From Halomarina litorea (lineage in GTDB: Archaea; Halobacteriota; Halobacteria; Halobacteriales; Haloarculaceae), in the NCBI RefSeq assembly GCF_024227715.1, contig NZ_CP100448.1:2377655-2441654 (forward strand): a stretch of DNA of 64,000 nt. Direction: 5' to 3'. Shown one piece after another: positions 43,338 through 51,198 of the stretch (positions are counted from its first letter, which is position 1; every line of letters begins with the position of its first letter). A program made the position numbers and the translations under genes. Under the pieces are notes generated by a model, which searched no databases, was not told where the DNA came from, and saw only the letters and a program-made list of their open reading frames with translations.

Positions 43338-44435
43338 ATGAACGACGTCGTGCCGGGGTCGGACGAGGGGGCCCGGAGCGCCCGCCTCGCACGAATCGAG
43401 GAGGTGCTCCGCGCCATCGTCCGGGAGGCCCGCGCGGAGAAACTCACCTTCATGGCGGGCAGCATCGCCTACCACGCCTTCGTCTCCCTGCTCCCTCTGC
43501 TCGTCCTCCTCATCGCCGTCTTCTCCTCGTTCGGCATCTCGCTGGAGGCGGGCATCGCCTCGCTCACCCGCGCGATGCTCACCGAGGAGGCGGGGACGGC
43601 GCTGGTCGAGCAGATAACGAGTTCCGAGCAGTCGGCGGGCCTCTCGGCGCTCGGCGGCCTCGTGCTCCTGTGGGGGACGCTCCGCATCTTCCGCGGTCTC
43701 GACACCGCCTTCTCGGACATCTACGAGTCGGAGGCCGAGAACACCGCCCTCGACCAGTTCGCGGACGGCCTCGTCGTCCTCGGGACGTTCGCGGTGGCCA
43801 TCGTCGCCGCCAGCTACGTCGGCGGTCGCCTCCCCGTCTACGGCGCGGGACTCCCTGCCGTCGCGCTCCGGCAGGCGATTCTCGTCGTCGGCCTCGCGGT
43901 GACGTTCTTCCCGATGTACTACGTCTTCCCCGACACGGACGTGAGCGTCGTGGAGGTGCTGCCGGGGGTGCTGGTCGCCGCCGTCGGCCTGACGACGTTC
44001 GCCACGCTGTTCCAGTACTACGTCGAGTTCTCCAGTCAGGGGTCGAGTTCGAACGTCGTCGCCAACGTCGTCCTCCTGTTGACGTGGCTCTACTTCTCGG
44101 GGCTGGTCATCCTGCTCGGCGTGGCGGTCAACGCCGTCCTCTCGAACCGGAGTCGGGACGTGAGCATCGACCCCGTGTTCGGGGGCGTCCCGCGCGGCCA
44201 CGACCGACCGCTGGCCGACCGGGAGACGCTGGTCCGCGAACTGGACCGCCTCGCCCGCCTGCTGGACGACGACCCCGAGTCGGTCACCGTGGTCGTGGAC
44301 GGCGAGGAGGTGGCCCTCCACCCGCCCCAGTCGCTGACCGTCGACGAGTCCCCGGAGTTCGGGTTCGGAGACGACGCGGTGTCGGTCGAGTTGCGGTGGA
44401 CGCCACGCGAGATGCGAACGGAGCGAAGCGAGTGA
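43338..44435 (+). CDS. YihY/BrkB family membrane protein
   Basis: A 365-residue protein with six membrane segments, beginning with the family entry KLTFMAGSIAYHAFVSLLPLL (seen in overlapping parts) and including LVLLWGTLRIFRGLDTAF and WLYFSGLVILLGVAVNAVL. These are typical of YihY/BrkB, once mis-called RNase BN. The last ~100 residues are an acidic cytoplasmic domain found in haloarchaeal members. Role unknown; transport has been suggested. The last codons read into a repetitive GAGCGAAGCGAGTGAGC-type stretch common between haloarchaeal genes. Confidence 0.86.
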   Translation: MNDVVPGSDEGARSARLARIEEVLRAIVREARAEKLTFMAGSIAYHAFVSLLPLLVLLIAVFSSFGISLEAGIASLTRAMLTEEAGTALVEQITSSEQSAGLSALGGLVLLWGTLRIFRGLDTAFSDIYESEAENTALDQFADGLVVLGTFAVAIVAASYVGGRLPVYGAGLPAVALRQAILVVGLAVTFFPMYYVFPDTDVSVVEVLPGVLVAAVGLTTFATLFQYYVEFSSQGSSSNVVANVVLLLTWLYFSGLVILLGVAVNAVLSNRSRDVSIDPVFGGVPRGHDRPLADRETLVRELDRLARLLDDDPESVTVVVDGEEVALHPPQSLTVDESPEFGFGDDAVSVELRWTPREMRTERSE

Positions 44436-44613
44436 GCGTCTCGCAGAGCGAGCGGTGAAACCGCGAGCAGAGGGGGAGTGTTCGGAGCGAACGGAGTCCT
44501 CGTGTGCCGAGCGAGCGGGAGCCGACGCGACCGAGCAGTCGGCCCGCCCGACGGTCCCGGGCGAGGTGGACGCGGAGAAACGCTCTTGCTCGCGGGCCGC
44601 TTTCACGTTTGGA

Positions 44614-45552
44614 ATGGACGACAGGAACGCGCTGTCCCGGCGGGCGGCGCTCCGGGTGGGCGGCGCGCTGGTGGGAGTCGGTGGACTCGCGGGCTGTAGC
44701 TCCCTGCCCTTCGTCGGGGCGACCCCCGACCCCCAGTACACCGACTGGCTCTACGCGCCCGACGAGGCCGGCGTCGGGGACTACGGGTTCACGCTCCTGC
44801 GACCGGCCGCCCTCGCGGAGCGCGCGGAGGACATCGGCCCGCTCGCGTACGAGCGTGTGCGCCGGGTCGGGGAGTCATTTCTCGACCTCGTCGACGTCGA
44901 CTTCGAGGCCGTGGACTCGCTGCTGTTCGTCGGTGCGGATCGCTCGTCAGTAGTCCTACAGGGGGAGTACGACCGGGAGGACGTCCGCGCGGAACTGGGG
45001 TACGACGACTTCCGGCGGGTCGGCGAGACAGAGAGCGTCGGCGTCTACCTCCCGCCGGAGGGCGACCGGGTCGTGGGCGTCGCCGACTCGTATCTCGCGT
45101 TCGCCGAGGGAGGACCGGACCCGCGGGCGGCCGTCGAGCGACTCGTCGAGACCCAGGCCGGTGAGGTGCCGCGGTACGTCGACGCGAGTTCCACCGTCCG
45201 GACGCTGACCCGGTCGCTCGGAGACGGGACGGTCCTGTTCGGTGCGCGCGCGAGCGGCCTCCCCGGACGCGACACGGAGGCGGGCCGGTTCGAGGGGCAG
45301 GTCGCCTCGGGCCTGCGGTTTACGGTCCCGGAGGAGGAGGAGGAGGAGCGAGTGGCGTTCCTCCGCCTCTACGTCTTCGACGGCGAGCGGGCGGTCCCGA
45401 CCGACGCCGTCCGGGCGTTCGTCGAGGACAACCGAGGGACGGGCGAGTCGTTCGACGACGTGGAGGACGTGGCCGTCGCCGCCGACGGGCGGACCGTCCG
45501 GGTCACCGGCGGCCTCAACGTGCGTGACTTCGTCGCGACGCTGTTCCCCTGA
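44614..45552 (+). CDS. Tat-exported lipoprotein, function unknown
   Basis: A 312-residue protein. The N-terminus LSRRAALRVGGALVGVGG carries a twin-arginine motif, followed by the lipobox LAGC, so it is exported folded and lipid-anchored. The mature protein is acidic with repeated strand-helix units (DYGFTLLRPAALAERAEDIG, RVRRVGESFLDLVDVDFEAV, VRTLTRSLGDGTVLFGA). I recognise no family. The ATG at 44614 places the signal at the N-terminus; the ~178 bases before it are repetitive GAGCGA-rich sequence without coding features of their own. Confidence 0.72.
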   Translation: MDDRNALSRRAALRVGGALVGVGGLAGCSSLPFVGATPDPQYTDWLYAPDEAGVGDYGFTLLRPAALAERAEDIGPLAYERVRRVGESFLDLVDVDFEAVDSLLFVGADRSSVVLQGEYDREDVRAELGYDDFRRVGETESVGVYLPPEGDRVVGVADSYLAFAEGGPDPRAAVERLVETQAGEVPRYVDASSTVRTLTRSLGDGTVLFGARASGLPGRDTEAGRFEGQVASGLRFTVPEEEEEERVAFLRLYVFDGERAVPTDAVRAFVEDNRGTGESFDDVEDVAVAADGRTVRVTGGLNVRDFVATLFP

Positions 45553-45564
45553 CCGGCCGCCGAC

Positions 45565-46398
45565 TCAGAGGTAGGCGTCGTCGTACGCCTCGCTCGAGCG
45601 CGGTTCGTGGGTGTTCCCGCACTCGGTGCACTCGACGCGCTCCTCGTTGTCCATCGCGGTCTGGAGCGACCCGCAGTTGCTACAGTAGAACCCGAAGCGT
45701 TCATCGAACGACTCGTCGCTGTAGGCGGGGAAGAACGCACCCACGGTCCCCGACCGGCCGTCCTCGTCGTCGACGAACACCGTCTCGCCGTCCTCGGTGG
45801 TCGCCCGGCGCGTCCCGTCGGTCCGCTCGGTGTCGGGGAACGAGGTGGTCTCGTCGTCCCTCGCGTCGGTGTCGGCGTCCGTCTCGGCCTCCTCGTCGGC
45901 CTCGCCGTAGACGTACTCGACGAACTCCTCCTCGCCGATGGTGAGGTCGCGTTCGCTCACCTGCTCGAAGTCGAAGGACTCGAAGAACTGGTGACCTTCG
46001 GTGTTCGCCTCCAGCGTGTTGGCGCGCACGCGGTCGACGCCCCTGTCGCGCAGGTGCTCCCGGACGGCCTCGAACAGCGCCGTCCCCGCCCCGCGCCCCT
46101 GCAGTTCCGGGTCGACGAACAGCCACCGGACGGTCCCGGTGTCGCCGTCGACGGTCCCCTCGACGACGCCGGCGACGCGCCGGTCGCCGTCCGGCCCCTC
46201 CACCTCGGCGACGAGGGCGACGACGTCGTCCCGGCCGATCCACTCGCGGATCTGGTCCTCGCCGAACCGCGCCTCGACGATGCCGTCGAGTTGCTGCGGG
46301 CTCAGGGCGTACGACGCCGTCAGGGTGCTGTCGGCGATCTCTCGGATGCGCGCTACGTCTCCGTCGGACGGCTCTCTGACTGTTGTGGTGTCGGTCAT
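45565..46398 (-). CDS. GNAT acetyltransferase with C-terminal zinc ribbon
   Basis: A 277-residue two-domain protein. Residues 5-160 form a GNAT domain with the acetyl-CoA loop VDPELQGRGAGTALFEAVRE (Q-x-x-G-x-G, about 97-116) and RANTLEANTEGHQFFESFDF. After an acidic linker the last ~60 residues form a zinc ribbon: FYCSNCGSLQ and VECTECGNTH. The ribbon may contact nucleic acid or a partner protein. GNAT enzymes of this kind acetylate protein N-termini or small molecules. Substrate unknown. It converges on the Tat lipoprotein gene. Confidence 0.86.
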   Translation of the reverse strand: MTDTTTVREPSDGDVARIREIADSTLTASYALSPQQLDGIVEARFGEDQIREWIGRDDVVALVAEVEGPDGDRRVAGVVEGTVDGDTGTVRWLFVDPELQGRGAGTALFEAVREHLRDRGVDRVRANTLEANTEGHQFFESFDFEQVSERDLTIGEEEFVEYVYGEADEEAETDADTDARDDETTSFPDTERTDGTRRATTEDGETVFVDDEDGRSGTVGAFFPAYSDESFDERFGFYCSNCGSLQTAMDNEERVECTECGNTHEPRSSEAYDDAYL

Positions 46399-46473
46399 GG
46401 TAGAGGTACGGTGAGTTGCGACTCGTGGTTCGACGGTCGCAGTACATCGTGGCGTAGACGCGTCGGACGGATA

Positions 46474-46503
46474 GGGGAGGCCCCTGCAATTGCAGGCCTC
46501 CCC
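46474..46503. repeat. 30-bp near-perfect palindrome in a 309-base gene-free gap
   Basis: The core CCTGCAATTGCAGG (46483-46496) is a perfect 14-bp palindrome. It is extended by GGGGAGG (46474-46480) and CCTCCCC (46497-46503), with a two-base bulge (46481-46482). It lies in the gap 46399-46707 between the acetyltransferase start and the DUF7344 gene, both of which read away from it, so it is placed as an operator or cruciform rather than a terminator. I see nothing else in that gap except GC-rich purine runs before the next gene. Confidence 0.6.
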
Positions 46504-46707
46504 CGACCGGGTGGCGGCCGCCACGAGAATCGGCCCGAACGCGGGGAAAGAGGTAAGTAGGAGTTCTCAGCTCGCGGGCATCGTCCCGATGGGTGAGGTA
46601 AAGCCGCTTTCGTCCTCGCTGTCAGTCATGTTCGGGGGACAGCGAGGGGCGACCGACGGGGGACGGACCGACCGCGGACCGGGGGCGGAGGGGGGCGGGG
46701 TCGGACG

Positions 46708-47349
46708 ATGAGCCAGACCCGGAGCGCGGACCCGGTGGTCACGGCGTCGCCGGGGGAGGTGGACGAGAGCGACGTCGCGGAGACGGAGACGACGGAGGCG
46801 GCGGACGCGGCAGAAGAACCGGACGAGGACGACCTGTTCGACCTGCTCAGCAACCGGCGGCGGCGATACGCGCTCCACTACCTGAAACAGCGAGGCGGGA
46901 CGGTCGAACTGCGGGACCTGGCCGAACAGGTCGCCGCGTGGGAGTACGACTCGGCGGTCCGGGACCTCGACCGGCGGGAGCGAAAACGGGTCAAGACGGC
47001 GCTCCACCAGTTCCACCTGCCGAAGATGGACGACGTGGGCGTCGTCGAGTACGACGCCCGCCTCGGGCGGGTCCGTCCCGCCCCCGCCGCGTCGGACCTC
47101 GAGTGCTATCTCGACGTCGTCGCGGGCGGTGACCTCCCGTGGAGCGGCTACTACCTCGGACTGTCCGTGCTCTGCGGGGTCGTCGTGGGACTCGCGTGGG
47201 CCGGCGTCCCGCCGTTCGGCCTCGTTCCCCCGCTGGGGTGGGCGGCGGTCGTCGTCGCGGTGGTCGGTGCCTCCGCGGTGGGACACGGCTACCACAGTCG
47301 ACAGCGCCGACTCGGCGCGGACGGTCCCCCGCCGGAGGTCAGGCGATGA
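46708..47349 (+). CDS. DUF7344-type winged-helix protein with two membrane helices
   Basis: A 213-residue protein. After an acidic N-terminus (about 1-40), residues 42-130 form a winged-helix domain of the DUF7344 kind: LFDLLSNRRRRYALHYLKQR, AVRDLDRRERKRVKTALHQF, LPKMDDVGVVEYDARLGRV. Two membrane helices follow (YYLGLSVLCGVVVGLAWAG, LGWAAVVVAVVGASAVGHGY). It is likely a membrane-tethered DNA-binding regulator; haloarchaea have many. The gene lies beside the palindrome upstream and opens the accessory-looking segment. Confidence 0.82.
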   Translation: MSQTRSADPVVTASPGEVDESDVAETETTEAADAAEEPDEDDLFDLLSNRRRRYALHYLKQRGGTVELRDLAEQVAAWEYDSAVRDLDRRERKRVKTALHQFHLPKMDDVGVVEYDARLGRVRPAPAASDLECYLDVVAGGDLPWSGYYLGLSVLCGVVVGLAWAGVPPFGLVPPLGWAAVVVAVVGASAVGHGYHSRQRRLGADGPPPEVRR

Positions 47350-47403
47350 CTCGCCCGGCCCCGCCGAGACCGAGTCCGAAGCGGTGACCCGCCGGGTGGA
47401 TGG

Positions 47404-47874
47404 ATGGGCGTTCGACGACGGACGCGCCGGCGGACGCTCGAACTCGGCGCGCTCCTGGTGGTGGTGGCCGTCGCCCTCCCACTCGTCGGCGTGGCCGTCC
47501 CGGAGGCCTTCGGGGTCGACGAGGGGTACCTCGTGCGACCCGGGAGCGGACCGGGCGTCGACGTGGCCGACGTGGTCCTCGTCGACCGGGTCCCGCCCGA
47601 GGCCGTCCACGTCGGCGACTCCATCGCGTACCGGGTCGCCGGGGCCGACGGCGACGCGCGGGTAGCGACGGCCAGGGTCGAAGCCGTGCTCGGCCGCGAG
47701 GGCCGAATCAGGTTCCGGACGGCGGGTGGAGAGCGGGCGACGGTCCCGGGCGACCGACTCGTCGGCCGGGTCGTCCTCCGTGTGGCCGCGGTCGGGGGGC
47801 GACTCCACCCCCTGACGGCCGCCGATGCCCACGTTCGTACATCGGCTCACGCCGGTGAAAATATCAGTCAGTAA
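47404..47874 (+). CDS. Signal-peptidase-I-like protein lacking the catalytic serine
   Basis: A 156-residue protein with an N-terminal signal or anchor (LGALLVVVAVALPLVGVAV, about 13-31). The rest resembles the beta domain of archaeal signal peptidase (S26): VADVVLVDRVPPEAVHVGDS, AYRV, GDRLVGRVVLRV. The SxMxP box that holds the catalytic serine is missing; the corresponding place reads RPGSGPGVDVAD. It is therefore probably inactive or a different protein with the same fold. It follows the DUF7344 gene by 54 bases. Confidence 0.58.
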   Translation: MGVRRRTRRRTLELGALLVVVAVALPLVGVAVPEAFGVDEGYLVRPGSGPGVDVADVVLVDRVPPEAVHVGDSIAYRVAGADGDARVATARVEAVLGREGRIRFRTAGGERATVPGDRLVGRVVLRVAAVGGRLHPLTAADAHVRTSAHAGENISQ

Positions 47875-47890
47875 TATCGTGCGTCTGACT
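47866..47890 (+). promoter_or_regulatory. Inverted repeat around the TATA box of the HTH regulator gene
   Basis: AGTCAG (47866-47871) and CTGACT (47885-47890) flank TAATAT (47872-47877), which is about 28 bases before the ATG at 47902. A regulator bound here would block the promoter; autoregulation by the gene that follows is the simplest guess. Confidence 0.45.
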
Positions 47891-47901
47891 CACATAGACC
47901 C

Positions 47902-48696
47902 ATGAGCCGCCGAGAGGGAGCGACCGCGGGGGTCGAGGAGACCATCGACCTGCTCGTCCGTAGACACGAGTTCGTGAGGTGTCTCCGCGAGCGACCGCTG
48001 GAGAAGCGGGCGATGACCGACGAACTGGGGGTCTCGCGGTCGACCGTGGACCGCGCGATGCGGGAACTCGAGACCGCCGGAATCGTCGAGTTCGTCGACG
48101 GGGCGTACGCGGTGGCCCCGTTCGGGGAAGTCGTCGCGGAGGCGTACGCACGGCTCGAAGAGACCATCGACGTGAGCTGGAGGCTCGAACCCATCTACCG
48201 GTGGGTGTCGCCAGAGGACTTCGACGTCGACCCGCGACTGCTCGCGGACGCCGACGTGTACGTGCCGCGACCGGGAGACCCCTACGCGCCCATCAACCGG
48301 CACGTCGAGACGATACGGGAGATGGACACCTATCGCGGCGTCATCCCCGCGACCGGTCAGCACGCGACGGAGGCGGGCGGCGAAGCCGTCCTCGAGAACG
48401 GCGCACGGGCCGAGCTAGTGGTGACCCACGATGTGGCTGCGACGCAGCGGTCTTCTGGATACGCCGACACCATGGGGAAGATGATCGAGAGCGAGCGGTT
48501 TCGACTGCTCGTCACGCCACGAGGGACGCACGTCCCGTACGCGGTCCACGTCTTTGACGAGGAAGTGGTCCAGATAATCGTCCACGACAGCGACGAACCG
48601 CGGGCCATGCTCGAGTCCGACTCGCCCGCCGCCCGCGAGTGGGCCGAGGAAACCTACCGGGAGTACCGCGAGGTCGCCGAACCCATCGAATTCTGA
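47902..48696 (+). CDS. Helix-turn-helix regulator of the FilR1-like family (paralog A)
   Basis: A 264-residue protein. Residues 10-75 form a winged helix (EFVRCLRERPLEKRAMTDEL, GVSRSTVDRAMRELETAGIV, EFVDGAYAVAPFG). The remaining ~180 residues are a ligand-like domain of the kind found in FilR1 (DVDPRLLADADVYVPRPGDP, AVHVFDEEVVQIIVHDSDEP). Its closest relative in the window is the gene at 48710 on the opposite strand, with shared SRSTVDR, YxxxxR and ARE/R-WAExxYREYRE motifs. The promoter carries an inverted repeat. Ligand and targets unknown. Confidence 0.84.
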   Translation: MSRREGATAGVEETIDLLVRRHEFVRCLRERPLEKRAMTDELGVSRSTVDRAMRELETAGIVEFVDGAYAVAPFGEVVAEAYARLEETIDVSWRLEPIYRWVSPEDFDVDPRLLADADVYVPRPGDPYAPINRHVETIREMDTYRGVIPATGQHATEAGGEAVLENGARAELVVTHDVAATQRSSGYADTMGKMIESERFRLLVTPRGTHVPYAVHVFDEEVVQIIVHDSDEPRAMLESDSPAAREWAEETYREYREVAEPIEF

Positions 48697-48709
48697 GTCG
48701 GGCGATACC

Positions 48710-49486
48710 TCACTCGGTCCCGAGCGGTCGGGCCGACTCACGGAACTCCCGATAGGTCGCCTTCGCCCACCGCCTGACCGCGGGGTTCCGCGTCTCCAAG
48801 ACCGCGTGCGGTTCGTTTTCCCGGGTGACGCCGACCTGGACGGTGTCGTCGAGGACGCCGAGGTAGAACGGAATCGGCTCCTCGGTAACACGACACTCGT
48901 ACCGGCCGGTCGCGGTCATCGCCTCGTACAGCGGGCGGTACGGGGTGTCGCCCCGGTAGAGGTCTGCGACCCCCGGCGTGACCACCGACTCTGCCCGCGC
49001 GCCGCCGTCGACGACCGTCTCGTGGCCGACCTCGTAGGCGTGGAGGCCCGTCACGGGCAGGAGCAGGCGGTGGTCGTCGGTCTCACGGAGCCGTTCGACG
49101 TGCAGGTTGATCATCGCGTGCGGGTCGCTCGGCTTCGAGACGGCGAGGGTGGCGTCCGAGAGGTGGAGGGGGTCGACGTCGAGCGCCGGGGGCGCGACGC
49201 TGAGGAACGGTTCCAGTCGCTCCGCGACGGCTACTCGCTCGACGAAGACCGAGTAGCCGTCCGCGACCGTTCGGCCCAGCGGCGTGAGGCCGTATTCGCC
49301 GTCCTCGTAGTCGACGAGGCCGTGTCGCTCCAGATCACGGATTCCACGATCGACGGTCGACCGCGAGACGCCGAGGTCGGTCGTGAGCTGTCGTTTGTCG
49401 CGTCGTCCGTCGAGGAGACACTCGACGAGGGCCTCGCGGCGACGGACGGTCCGGACGACGGCGCGCGCCACGTCGGAGTTCGACAT
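48710..49486 (-). CDS. Helix-turn-helix regulator of the FilR1-like family (paralog B)
   Basis: A 258-residue paralog of the gene at 47902, arranged tail to tail with 13 bases between stops. Residues 10-75 form the winged helix (REALVECLLDGRRDKRQLTT, GVSRSTVDRGIRDLERHGLV). The ligand-like domain follows (LDVDPLHLSDATLAVSKPSD, YLGVLDDTVQVGVTRENEPH) and it ends ATYREFRESARPLG. The ATG at 49486 is preferred; an upstream ATG adds a basic stretch with no similarity to the paralog. It may have arisen by inverted duplication, long enough ago that the sequences have diverged. Confidence 0.84.
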   Translation of the reverse strand: MSNSDVARAVVRTVRRREALVECLLDGRRDKRQLTTDLGVSRSTVDRGIRDLERHGLVDYEDGEYGLTPLGRTVADGYSVFVERVAVAERLEPFLSVAPPALDVDPLHLSDATLAVSKPSDPHAMINLHVERLRETDDHRLLLPVTGLHAYEVGHETVVDGGARAESVVTPGVADLYRGDTPYRPLYEAMTATGRYECRVTEEPIPFYLGVLDDTVQVGVTRENEPHAVLETRNPAVRRWAKATYREFRESARPLGTE

Positions 49487-49993
49487 CGTCTGTGGACGAC
49501 GCGTTCGTCGCGCGACAGATAGCTGTACCGCCGCGTTTCGGGACGTGTCGGTCGAAACGAACACCGACCGTCGGGCCTTGGGAATGGGGAGTCGTCCTCC
49601 CGAGAACCAGACCCCGAGAGGTCGTCAGACGACGTGGCGGGGGACTAAACGGTTCCTCAATTCCATCTGATATCCGGTTCGTCGCGAGTGTCCTCCGGGG
49701 ATCGGGGACGAGCGCTACCGCCGACCTCTCTGCAAAATAACAGGACGATTACGGCGCTGAATCGGTCGTTAGACGGGTGCTCGACGGCTCGAGCGAACCA
49801 CCCGTCGAGCGCGTCGCCGAGGATAAGACATTAGACATATTAAAAAGTATCTCAGGCTACCGTTAGAATCCCCAACACCGTTAATAGCTAACTGACGATG
49901 AGTTGGCTCCTCACTCGATGACAGTCCAGAGAACTGTACGACGGGTTCGTCCGCGGATCCGCCGGCCCGTGACCGGCCGACGGCAGGTGTCGG
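49487..49993. other. 507-base gene-free segment with AT-rich core
   Basis: No convincing gene lies here. Its right half is unusually AT-rich for this genome (for example ATTAGACATATTAAAAAGT near 49831-49849 and GTTAATAGCTAACT near 49880-49893), which fits promoters for the paralog B gene on one side and the pseudogene on the other. An 8-bp inverted repeat, GACGGGTG (49772-49779) with CACCCGTC (49799-49806), is also present. A short arginine-rich frame (49918-50001) overlaps the next start, but nothing supports it as a gene. Confidence 0.6.
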
Positions 49994-50496
49994 ATGAGTA
50001 GCGAAGATTCCCCCGACGAGAGGGCGTCGCTTCCGACGAGTCAGTACGCCCCCGGATCGAAGGAGGGGGCGCTAGAGGGCCTGGAGACGTCACGACGCGA
50101 CGTCCTCAAGGCCGGGGTGTCGCCCCGTCGGTGTTCGGCGCGGGCCAGTTCTCCGCACCGAGGACCCGTTCAGCCCAGCTACCGGGACCGTCCCCGACGA
50201 ACCCGCGGCGGGCGGACAGGTCCGCCACTTCGACGTCCACGTCATCGAGGTGCCCACCCGACCGAGCATGGTCGTCGAGTCGGAGTCCCGCACCTGGACT
50301 GTCTCGATGGACGGCGTGGACGGCGTCGCGGACGCCGGCGACGGGGGACCGACCCGCCGTCTTCCTCGCCGTCTCGACCGACGGCGGCCTCGCGGCCACG
50401 CTGACCGGGAACGTCGGCATCGTCGTCGACCTCGGGATAGTCGACGGCATCCCGCTCACGTCGCTCCTCGAGGCGGTGGGCGAGGACCAGCAGTAA
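49994..50496 (+). pseudogene. Frameshifted gene for a Tat-exported protein
   Basis: The ATG at 49994 opens a typical Tat leader (LPTSQYAPGSKEGALEGLE, then TSRRDVLKAG). The frame is then lost. Protein-like text continues in the second frame (APSVFGAGQFSAPRT), then in the third (EDPFSPATGTVPDEPAAGG, VRHFDVHVIEV, TWTVSMDGVDG), then in the second again (VFLAVSTDGGLAATLTGN, GIVVDLGIVDG), and ends at a TAA at 50494-50496. At least three shifts are needed, so this is a decayed gene. The exported product may have been a copper oxidase-like or other redox protein; that is a guess. Confidence 0.72.
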
Positions 50497-50557
50497 CCCG
50501 CCCCTCGGAGCGCCTCCGACCACGACCGCTTTTCCTCGACGCGCCCCACGCGGGCGT

Positions 50558-50764
50558 ATGGACTGTCCGAACTGCGGCGACGACCTCGTCCCGTTCGCGG
50601 AACTGCCCGACGACCTGCGCGAGCGACTGGAGGCCGACCCGGACCGCGGGCGGCAGTCGGTGGCCCACCGCCGCCGGAAGCACACCGCCTGTCCCGACTG
50701 CACGCTGGAGATACACGGCTGTGGCCAGCCCTACGCGGTTCCGACGGACGCGGTGAGCCAGTAG
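50558..50764 (+). CDS. Small zinc-ribbon-like protein
   Basis: A 68-residue protein with two Cys pairs: MDCPNCGDDLV at the start and TACPDCTLEIHGC near the end, spaced like a zinc ribbon, with a charged helical middle (LPDDLRERLEADPDRGR). A TTTT run (50530-50533) lies about 27 bases before the ATG. No named family is recognised. It is convergent with the small membrane protein gene. Confidence 0.68.
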   Translation: MDCPNCGDDLVPFAELPDDLRERLEADPDRGRQSVAHRRRKHTACPDCTLEIHGCGQPYAVPTDAVSQ

Positions 50765-50770
50765 TTCGGC

Positions 50771-50941
50771 CTACCGGGCGACGAACCGAGCGATCCAGAC
50801 GATGGGGATTACGGGTATCGCAAGCCCCGTCACGAGGAGGAAGACGGCGACGAGTACCTTCTCGGCCGTACTGGAGTCGTGCCAGATGGACCGCCACATG
50901 TCGTCTATCGCCGTCGCCATCCGCTGGACGAGTTGTGCCAT
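50771..50941 (-). CDS. 56-residue single-helix membrane protein
   Basis: A small protein that opens MAQLVQRMATAIDDMWRSI and has one membrane helix at about 30-52 (VLVAVFLLVTGLAIPVIPIVW). It ends with a short basic tail. The frame could be extended upstream, but the longer text is the translation of the tRNA-end repeats, so the ATG at 50941 is preferred. Function unknown. Confidence 0.6.
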   Translation of the reverse strand: MAQLVQRMATAIDDMWRSIWHDSSTAEKVLVAVFLLVTGLAIPVIPIVWIARFVAR

Positions 50942-51070
50942 ACGAGAGGGGAGACGCGGGAGACAGGTGAACGCTGGGCCTGACTGTGCGGGTGCGGTGC
51001 GCTCCTCTCGCGGGGGCGCGTGCACGCGAAGAAACCGATATGCGCCGCTTGGCGAGTTGTTTCGAGAGAA

Positions 51071-51139
51071 GTGCACTGACTGGGATTTGAACCTCGGTCG
51101 CTCCTTCCAGTCGCTCCCTGCTTCAAATCCAGAGTACAC
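51071..51139 (-). repeat. tRNA-end palindrome, unit 1
   Basis: The tRNA-like arm (51071-51092) faces an inverted, slightly altered copy at 51121-51139 (CTTCAAATCCAGAGTACAC). In minus-strand RNA this gives a long hairpin of roughly 15-17 pairs with small bulges, whose 3' end is identical to a mature tRNA-Gly end. The loop region (about 28 bases) has no similarity to a tRNA D- or anticodon arm. Confidence 0.65.
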
Positions 51140-51156
51140 GTAGTCGTGACAGCGTT

Positions 51157-51182
51157 CCGCGCCGAGATGAAACTCGGCGCGG
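51157..51182 (-). ncRNA. Hairpin of unit 1, structurally matched to unit 2
   Basis: A perfect 10-bp stem, CCGCGCCGAG (51157-51166) with CTCGGCGCGG (51173-51182), and loop ATGAAA on the plus strand. It sits where unit 2 has its own hairpin. The two share the closing GAG/CTC pairs and loop pattern ATGRAA, but differ by compensatory changes in the stem. Transcription is inferred from the tRNA upstream on the same strand, not shown. Confidence 0.45.
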
Positions 51183-51198
51183 TCGTGAAGTCGGAGAA

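Noticed and set aside
44436-44613. Repetitive GAGCGA/AGCGAGTGAGC sequence before the Tat lipoprotein gene
   Set aside because: This type of stretch is common between haloarchaeal genes; I see no array order, fixed spacing or spacers, so it is not a CRISPR or regulated repeat.
46567-47850. Long minus-strand frame opposite the DUF7344 and signal-peptidase-like genes
   Set aside because: Arg/Pro-rich with no domain, whereas the plus-strand genes have clear motifs and haloarchaeal composition.
49772-49806. 8-bp inverted repeat as ends of an insertion element
   Set aside because: The arms are only 19 bases apart and no target-site duplication or transposase is present; better seen as a local hairpin.
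49918-50001. 27-codon arginine-rich frame overlapping the start of the Tat pseudogene
   Set aside because: Very basic composition is foreign to haloarchaeal proteins, and there is no family or conserved feature; chance is more likely.
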